Assembly: GCA_029706075.1 (NCBI GenBank)
Contig: JAINUG010000005.1
Coordinates: forward strand, 4,267,001 to 4,331,000
DNA from: Aldrovandia affinis
Taxonomy: Eukaryota > Chordata > Actinopteri > Notacanthiformes > Halosauridae
Length of the DNA stretch: 64,000 bases
Direction: 5' to 3'
The notes beneath the pieces were generated by a model. It saw only the letters and a list, made by a program, of their open reading frames with translations, had not been told where the DNA came from and did not search any database. The position numbers and the translations under genes were made by a program. This document shows, in pieces, positions 58,664-64,000 of this stretch (its first letter is position 1; each line of letters starts with the position of its first letter).

Positions 58664-59150
58664 TGTGGTGTCCCTAGGGGTTGGGCGACACTCATGGACC
58701 TTGCAGAGGGCATAGGCAAGTGAAATAACCCGGAGGAGGCAGTATTACAAACAAAATGATACTTTATTAAATTAATCTTGACAAAACACAAAACAAAGGG
58801 TGGGGTGTTCGGGGAATCCAAAACACAAGGTCCACAATCCTTACTTTGTTATCCATAATCCGTACTCAAAAATCCAATCCTGTTCCTTAATCCAGTTCAA
58901 AAGTCGGTACACAAGCATGGTCCTCAAAACAATCCAATTCAAAACAATTCTCTCCAACACTCTCCACAACCACCAACCTACTCCCTCCCTGTGTGGTAGG
59001 AGTTGGTCCCTTAAATAGGCCTCCGAATGGCCTTCAGGTGTCCGTAGTCCCAATCATTTGACTTTGTTCAGGTGTGGGACTGCGGGCTGCTGGGAACCAT
59101 AGTTCTTCAGTTTCCGCCAGTGGCTCCCAGTGGCCCCTTGGGATGCCACA
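58664..59150 (-). mobile_element. Solo LTR, minus strand
   Basis: On the minus strand it starts TGTGGCATCCCAAGGGG and ends GGGACACCACA, as the LTR at 29721-30326. Both share ACACCTGAACAAAGTCA and GGCCTATTTAA. TATAT occurs on both sides but lies in TA repeats, so the duplication is not decisive. It lies about 10 bp after a Tc1 end. Confidence 0.8.
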
Positions 59151-59157
59151 TATATAT

Positions 59158-59449
59158 ATATATTCACCCCCCTTTTACCTTTTAACAAACAGATAAGTGT
59201 ATTTGATTTGAAATTATTTGTCACACTTTAATTGTTCACAAGTGGACTTTGATTGCACCAGAGTTTATTAGGTGTGTCTTAGCAAAAGGGGTGAATACGT
59301 ATGCAATCAATTATTGTTTTTTATTTGTAGTTAATTAAGAAAAAGGTTTAGATTAGTTTTTTATTTGACATTATATATTTGTTTGTGTTGATCAGAGCAT
59401 TGTCACTAGATTGTCAAAGGGGTGAATACATTTTATACCCACTGTATAT
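59158..59449. mobile_element. Tc1/mariner-type MITE fragment
   Basis: TTCACCCCCCTTTTACC at the left and AAAGGGGTGAATACATTTTA, TACCCACTG before TA at the right. Similar to the element ending at 62622; both share AGGTGTGTCTTAGCAAAA-like sequence. Confidence 0.6.
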
Positions 59450-59689
59450 ATATATATATATATATACTGTATATATATAGATACAAGCATGCATGCTATA
59501 ATAGTACATTATAATATTTTCATTATACAGTACATGCATGTGATATTTCAGAAATGTTGTCTATAGAATAAATTCTTACTTCCATCCTTTCCCCTGACAA
59601 TCAAGAGGACTTTTACTAATTTCATTCAATATGAACACATACGAATATGAATACATGCTAATGTAGCTCTGTGCATTTTTCCACCCCAG

Positions 59690-59774
59690 AAACTCAGCTC
59701 ATTGGTTCCCAACGGATAGAAGACCTGCCATGGGAGGGACCTTGGGGGACCAAGAAGACAGCTGCCTTTTGGGG
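59690..59774 (+). CDS. gab3: gab3 exon 8
   Basis: 85 nt, phase 2 in and phase 0 out, exactly as needed between exons 7 and 9. The acceptor is ATTTTTCCACCCCAG, the donor TTGGGG|GTAACT. It encodes about residues 478-506: (G)NSAHWFPTDRRP, then GGTLGDQEDSCLLG. It aligns to the GINSARFFANP...EDEESYIEM segment of mammalian GAB3, with Cys (TGC, 59763-59765) where the tyrosine of YIEM stands. The start with NSA and the acidic stretch before the position support homology. This is the least certain exon. Confidence 0.7.
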
Positions 59775-61117
59775 GTAACTGAAGTTCACTGCCTCTAAAA
59801 TTAGCCACAGAAATGATTCACAAAATGGCTTATGTTTCCACTGAAAGCTTACCAGGGAGAAAAATGGATGGCATGACAATACTGCAGCAGAACTTGTTAA
59901 CATGGACAAATGACAAAAGTAATCCAGAATGAAGGGAAGATTCAATCTAGTCACAATGCACACTTTTTTTACTTCAAGTAAAGTGTTACTTTTGCACCCT
60001 CTATTTTAACAGGGAATTCTGATTGAGATAGAGGACCTAATTTCCAAGGAAGCCTCTCCAAGAGAGCAGCTCATACATTTAAAACAATACATACAGTACA
60101 CAATATCATACAATTACAGTTACAGACATTTAATGAAAAATGTGCACACCTGTCCACACAACCTTTTAGTTTGGTGGCCACTGTGAAATTAGCAAAAATG
60201 TTTCTTAATTTTGTCATTCAAATCCATATGAGAGATGTACCTCTCCTCTGATTGGTGCTAGCTGCCTCCTGAACTATTGTGTGGGCTGTAGGGTATGAAA
60301 TAGTCACTGGCTCAAAGGCAAGGCAAGTGCATTGGAGATGTGCACACCTTTCAGCAGCAGTGCTCAAGGTGTGCATGTGAAGGTGGCATAACGGTAACTC
60401 AAAGGCACAATTGGCAATTCCAAATTGGGGAGAAAACAATTGGTGGGGTGGAAACAGAAGTTGAGATTCAGAAGGAGAGCTGGAAGGTCCCAGGCTGCAC
60501 GGCACAGATGAAAGATTTTGTTACTGCTCATCTGCACTGTTGAGTCAAAGTGTACTGTAGCATCTTGTTTTACATAGCCAGAGCTCTATCCAGTCTTCTC
60601 AGAAGTGTTGGGCATCAGAGAATGTCTCCCAATTTCATTTTCATTCTTTTCTTTGTGCACCTCCATGCTGTCTCTCATTCTACCTCTTAATTGGATTCTG
60701 AGAAATTTGTGCAAAAGTGCCCTGTATCTTCCCAGATTTCAAAGTACCATTTTTTCCTCCCCACTGGACAAACCAAATAATTATCAAAGAAGAGAGGGGG
60801 AGGGCAGGAAGAAAAAGGCGATTAGAATGAATACTACACCAAAGTAAAATTCATGATTGTCAAAAAAATACAGCCAATTTGGAATGATTTCCTGAATGTG
60901 CTTATGAATGATTTAGTATTCTGGCAGTCGCCTTCCCCTGAAATGAGAACAGTGTGTGCCTCACAAGTGTATGCAGAGCCTGGGCTAGTTTAGCCTTGGG
61001 GAAATTAGATTCACCCACCCTGCGAAGGGCAGCCATTCACAGACAGACACATCAGCGCTGTGCCCCAAGTCACTTATGGGAGAAGCTAATCCGGTCTGTC
61101 TTTTCCCTTAATTACAG
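59775..61117 (+). other. gab3: gab3 intron 8
   Basis: 1.3 kb. It contains the tail of a SINE-like repeat at about 60300-60440 (ATTGGCAATTCCAAATTGGG). Nothing else recognised. Confidence 0.7.
60300..60440 (+). mobile_element. SINE-like repeat fragment
   Basis: The end ACAATTGGCAATTCCAAATT followed by GGGGAGAAAACAATTGG matches the end of the repeat at 32035-32445. Upstream part decayed. Confidence 0.45.
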
Positions 61118-61234
61118 GAGTCTAGGCATCTGTTACCTACTAACAGCAGCACGGCTCTCTGCATCCCCAGGAAATCAAACCTGGACTACCTATCACTGGA
61201 CTTCAATTCAGCATCACCTTCACCAGTGCAGAAG
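61118..61234 (+). CDS. gab3: gab3 exon 9: first SHP2-type tyrosine
   Basis: 39 codons, residues 507-545: ESRHLLPTNSSTALCIPRKS, then NLDYLSLDFNSASPSPVQK. DYLSLDFNSASPSP is the conserved SHP2 (PTPN11) SH2-binding site (Y530) of the GAB family. The acceptor is TTAATTACAG and the donor is AAG|GTGAGT, phase 0. Confidence 0.97.
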
Positions 61235-63278
61235 GTGAGTAGGGAAGGGAAGGAATAGACCATTTGTGCATACAATTGCAAGTGTTTGATGTCTCCATAC
61301 ATTTCAAAGACATTTCACAATACAAATATACATTAAAAAGCTGGATTTTTGTCCCCTATTTCCATCAGGGCAATATGTAAGGTATGGTATTCAAAAGAGA
61401 AGCAAAAAGAGTGTGGTGATGATGAGTTCTGGAAAAGCTGAACAGAAGGAATTCAATCTCTTATTGTACTTTGTGTTAGGTTTTGAGTAAACCACAAGTA
61501 TCCCAGCCCAGTAATTCTCAGCTTTATTCAGGTTTTGCTGATGGAAATTCTCCAATGGTACTAAGCACGTAACCTTCAAATCAATTAATTTCTGTTATAA
61601 AAATCTCCTTTATATTTATTGAAAATATGTAGAAAACAAGTAGAACCACACAAGTTTGTTCCACAGCTGAGACTTTTCTTCCATGAATTTATTGTGGGAT
61701 CTCAAATGTAACACATAACCTACCACATAGTGTGTGGACAACAGTACCTTCCAGCCTAGATTGCATTTGTTTCAGAATTCATTTACCAATCTCTCTGGTT
61801 GAGGGCTAGAATTTGAAGGCCTCCAATTCACTTAGCTTTCATGTTAGCTCTATTATTCAGATTCACTGAGTGCTAACAGCATTAAAATGCAGATGGTATA
61901 CGTACATATAAAAGTGCTCCAAATTAACTTTTGTCTGAATTGGCCTCATCTGGGTTTACAGAATCTCACCATTGGCCCCACATTTGATTGTAGGTCAGAG
62001 CATATTATGTGTTGTTCTTCATCACTCTGTAACTCCATTCATGCTTGAGGATCAGCCTGTTCTCATGTGCACCACGGCTGTATCCAGGCAACTGCTCCTT
62101 GAGGGCTCCTTCAGGGCCAAGCCAGATTGTCTATCTGACATTATCCCGCAGGGTAACCCTCCAATGTGGCTTTTGCTGTATGCTTTCCCCTGATTGGTGC
62201 TTTTGAAGAACCTTTTCTCAGATTTGCTTGGAATGTTCTTTGGTCTTCATGATGAAGCTCTTGGTTGGAAATGCACCCATAGGACCTCTGACAGACTGGT
62301 CTATTTAATTTGAAATCATTTGAAATACCTTAATTGTACACAAGTGGACTCCAATCAAATAATTATGTGACCTCTGAAGACAATTGATTGCATCAGAGTT
62401 AATTTAGGTGTGTCTTCGCAAAAACGGTGAATACTTATGGAATCAATTATTGTCTGTTTTTTTATTTTTATTTAATAAAGAAAAGGCTTTAGAATGGTCT
62501 TTTTTATGACATTATAGAGTATCTTGTGTTGATCAGTGGCAAGAAATCCCATTGAAATCCTTTTGATTTCATGAAGTAAGGAAATCAAATGTGAAGGGGT
62601 GAATACTTTTCATACCCACTGTACATGACTTAAGTATTTTTTTTGTGTTTATTCCTTTGTCATAGATGACCAAACGTAGGAGACGAATCAATACTTAAAA
62701 GTTGATCAGACACAGAGATTATACTGCAAACTTGGAGATAGATGGCACTATAAAAATCTGAAATATATTGCTCCTTTTTGCTTCAAAAATGTTTAGTCAG
62801 GTAGTGGTCATTATCGAATGGACCAGACAGAGGTAAGGCAATACAGAATGTGCTCCAATGCTGTCAACAGCTGTGTGGAAGTGACTACCTGCATCAGCTC
62901 TGCCAGAGACAGATGGACATGCAATATTACAAAAGATTTTCTCAGTACTGAATCACTTTCAGCATGAACATACATCCATTCCCATGCAAATTGGAATATT
63001 CTGCTGTTGTAGCTTTTCTATTTTTTTTTCATTCACCTGAGCAGACCGACACACATTCCTGCATAATTACATACCTATACCTGGCTTTTCATCAATTTTC
63101 TAATAAACACTCTATTCCACCAGTAAATTGTGTACTTAAATGTGTTACTTAATTGCGCAGGCTTGTGAGTTTGGTGGCCACTGAAAATAACCCAAAAACG
63201 TGTCTAAGATGAGAAGAGCATAACATGCATTTAGTCAAATGTTCAACAGGTTGTTCAACTCTCCCGGTTTTGTTACAG
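61235..63278 (+). other. gab3: gab3 intron 9
   Basis: 2.0 kb. A mariner-type repeat end lies at about 62165-62622; the remainder is AT-rich unique DNA. Confidence 0.75.
62165..62622. mobile_element. Tc1/mariner-type repeat remnant
   Basis: Contains TTCTTTGGTCTTCATGATGA, CACAAGTGGACTCCAATCAA and ends GGGGTGAATACTTTTCATAC, CCACTG before TA. It shares this end with the repeat at 59158-59449. No coding part recognised and the left end is uncertain. Confidence 0.55.
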
Positions 63279-63395
63279 AAGGCCCTCCTCGCCGATGACC
63301 ACAGAGTAGACTACGTACAGGTAGATGAAAAGAAGACCCAGGCCCTGCAGAACACTAAGATGGAGTGGAAGGATGTCCGGCAATCCAAAGTGTAA
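63279..63395 (+). CDS. gab3: gab3 exon 10: second SHP2-type tyrosine and C-terminus
   Basis: Residues 546-583 plus TAA: KALLADDHRVDYVQVDEKKT, then QALQNTKMEWKDVRQSKV. DYVQVD (Y557) is the second SHP2-binding site; with YLSL it forms the bisphosphotyrosine pair that opens SHP2 in this family. The end DVRQSKV matches mammalian GAB3 (ERQSKV) and differs from the longer GAB1 tail. The acceptor is TTTTGTTACAG. Confidence 0.98.
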   Translation, partial: KALLADDHRVDYVQVDEKKTQALQNTKMEWKDVRQSKV

Positions 63396-64000
63396 AGCAG
63401 GAGGACAGGAGGGCCAATATTTTGAATGAGAATCTGGGGATTTGCATTTAATATTTTTCACAGGAGGATAATCTTAAACAAGGTGCCATTCTTTGTCAAG
63501 ACTCCATACACCAAAATCATTTTTCTACAAGCAACTGGTGTGCCAGTATTAATATTCAATATGAGCAGTGGTAAAGACTTACTGAAAAAGGAGTAAAAGA
63601 GCATGACCTGTAGACAAGAAATCTTTGAATGCCATTTGTGTCATTTATCTTTTGTCATTTCCAACATTGTTTTATAGTGAGGTACAGTATGCTACAAAGT
63701 TTATTGCTATTGCATTTGACTATTTCATCTAATTATGCTCAGAACTTTGAAATGTGGCACATTGTTTCAGAAGCGGGCTATAAAACAGCGATCTGAGCAC
63801 CAGTAGCAACCTGGTCCAAAGGCAGCAGAAGTAGTCATGTAATCTCCAAGCGTAATCCACCCAAAATATGCTTCCTCTGTGGGCGAGGGGATACAAATGA
63901 AAATATCTCATTATTGCAATTAAAACCATGATTAAAAGGGCCAGTTAATTTTAGGCCTTCTGCCCTCTTATACAAGAAGAGGGGGAGGAAAAATGAATGT
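63396..64000 (+). other. gab3: gab3 3' UTR / downstream flank
   Basis: The 3' UTR begins at 63396. No AATAAA polyadenylation signal is seen before the window ends, so the transcript end likely lies beyond. No other gene recognised. Confidence 0.6.

Larger units (their letters stand above)
54136..59689 (+). other. gab3: gab3 intron 7
   Basis: 5.6 kb carrying the foldback element 54431-57325, Tc1 elements, a solo LTR and an mariner-type MITE. Other short stretches show nothing recognisable. Confidence 0.8.
18600..63395 (+). other. gab3: gab3 gene, ten coding exons (whole locus)
   Basis: GAB3 is a cytoplasmic docking protein. In the family it is phosphorylated downstream of receptors such as the M-CSF receptor and cytokine receptors and recruits GRB2, PI3K p85 and SHP2. 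Here ten exons with compatible phases (0,1,2,1,0,1,2,0,0) give 1752 nt, 583 residues. Order of parts: PH domain (about residues 5-120), Ser-rich linker, proline motif PPPPPRPPKP (about 288-297), PRRISLAS (about 328-335), YIPM at Y379 and Y400, atypical GRB2 C-SH3 motif PPVNRDLKP (about 436-444), PPPLDLR, YLSL at Y530 and YVQV at Y557, ending DVRQSKV. The features DAVCTGWLVKSPPE-like start, SNSERSLEQ, RRISL, KRLSLNL and the C-terminal QSKV ending favour GAB3 over GAB1 and GAB2. Confidence 0.95.

Noticed and set aside
61118..61238. Alternative frame over exon 9 (SLGICYLLTAARL...)
   Set aside because: It lacks family similarity; the other frame contains the conserved DYLSLDFNSASPSP.

Overview
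This 64 kb window is vertebrate DNA, almost certainly from a teleost fish. It holds one spliced gene with canonical GT-AG introns, wide introns, many Tc1-like transposons, hAT and piggyBac-type elements, L2-type LINEs ending in the fish-typical 'GTAAGTCGCTCTGGATAAGAGCGTCTGCTAAATG'-like tail, tRNA-derived SINEs and solo LTRs. The species cannot be fixed from the sequence.

The one functional gene I can support is gab3 (GRB2-associated binding protein 3) on the + strand. I reconstructed ten coding exons: 18600-18671, 32528-32831, 43677-43866, 44483-44940, 46755-46810, 47250-47511, 54045-54135, 59690-59774, 61118-61234 and 63279-63395. All exon phases fit, and the total is 1752 nt (583 codons plus stop), close to the length I recall for mammalian GAB3 (about 586 residues). 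The protein has an N-terminal PH domain, two proline-rich GRB2-binding motifs, two YIPM motifs for PI3K p85 and two C-terminal SHP2-type tyrosine motifs (YLSL, YVQV). Intron 3 has a GC-AG boundary. Exon 8 carries Cys where mammalian GAB3 has the tyrosine of its YIEM motif.

Layout. 1-6007: a Tc1-like transposon broken by a nest of insertions (a MITE-like element, an L2 LINE, a TTAA-flanked insertion and a 5'-truncated LINE). 6008-18275: intergenic DNA with a hAT element carrying an L2 copy, a possible LTR with a TGCG microsatellite, SINEs, two Tc1-like elements and a broken exon of a sin3-like gene on the minus strand. 18276-18671: gab3 promoter, 5' region and exon 1. 18672-63278: gab3 exons spread over about 45 kb of introns filled with transposons, many nested. 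63396-64000: gab3 3' UTR or flank.

The transposons are remnants. Several transposases are nearly complete but frameshifted, and many boundaries could be set exactly from terminal inverted repeats and target-site duplications. These nested insertions give relative ages, so the window works as a small stratigraphy of transposition in this genome. I found no clearly new enzymatic system. The most interesting points are the altered tyrosine in gab3, the GC-AG intron, the multi-level transposon nests, the sin3 exon fragment and two long near-perfect hairpins.
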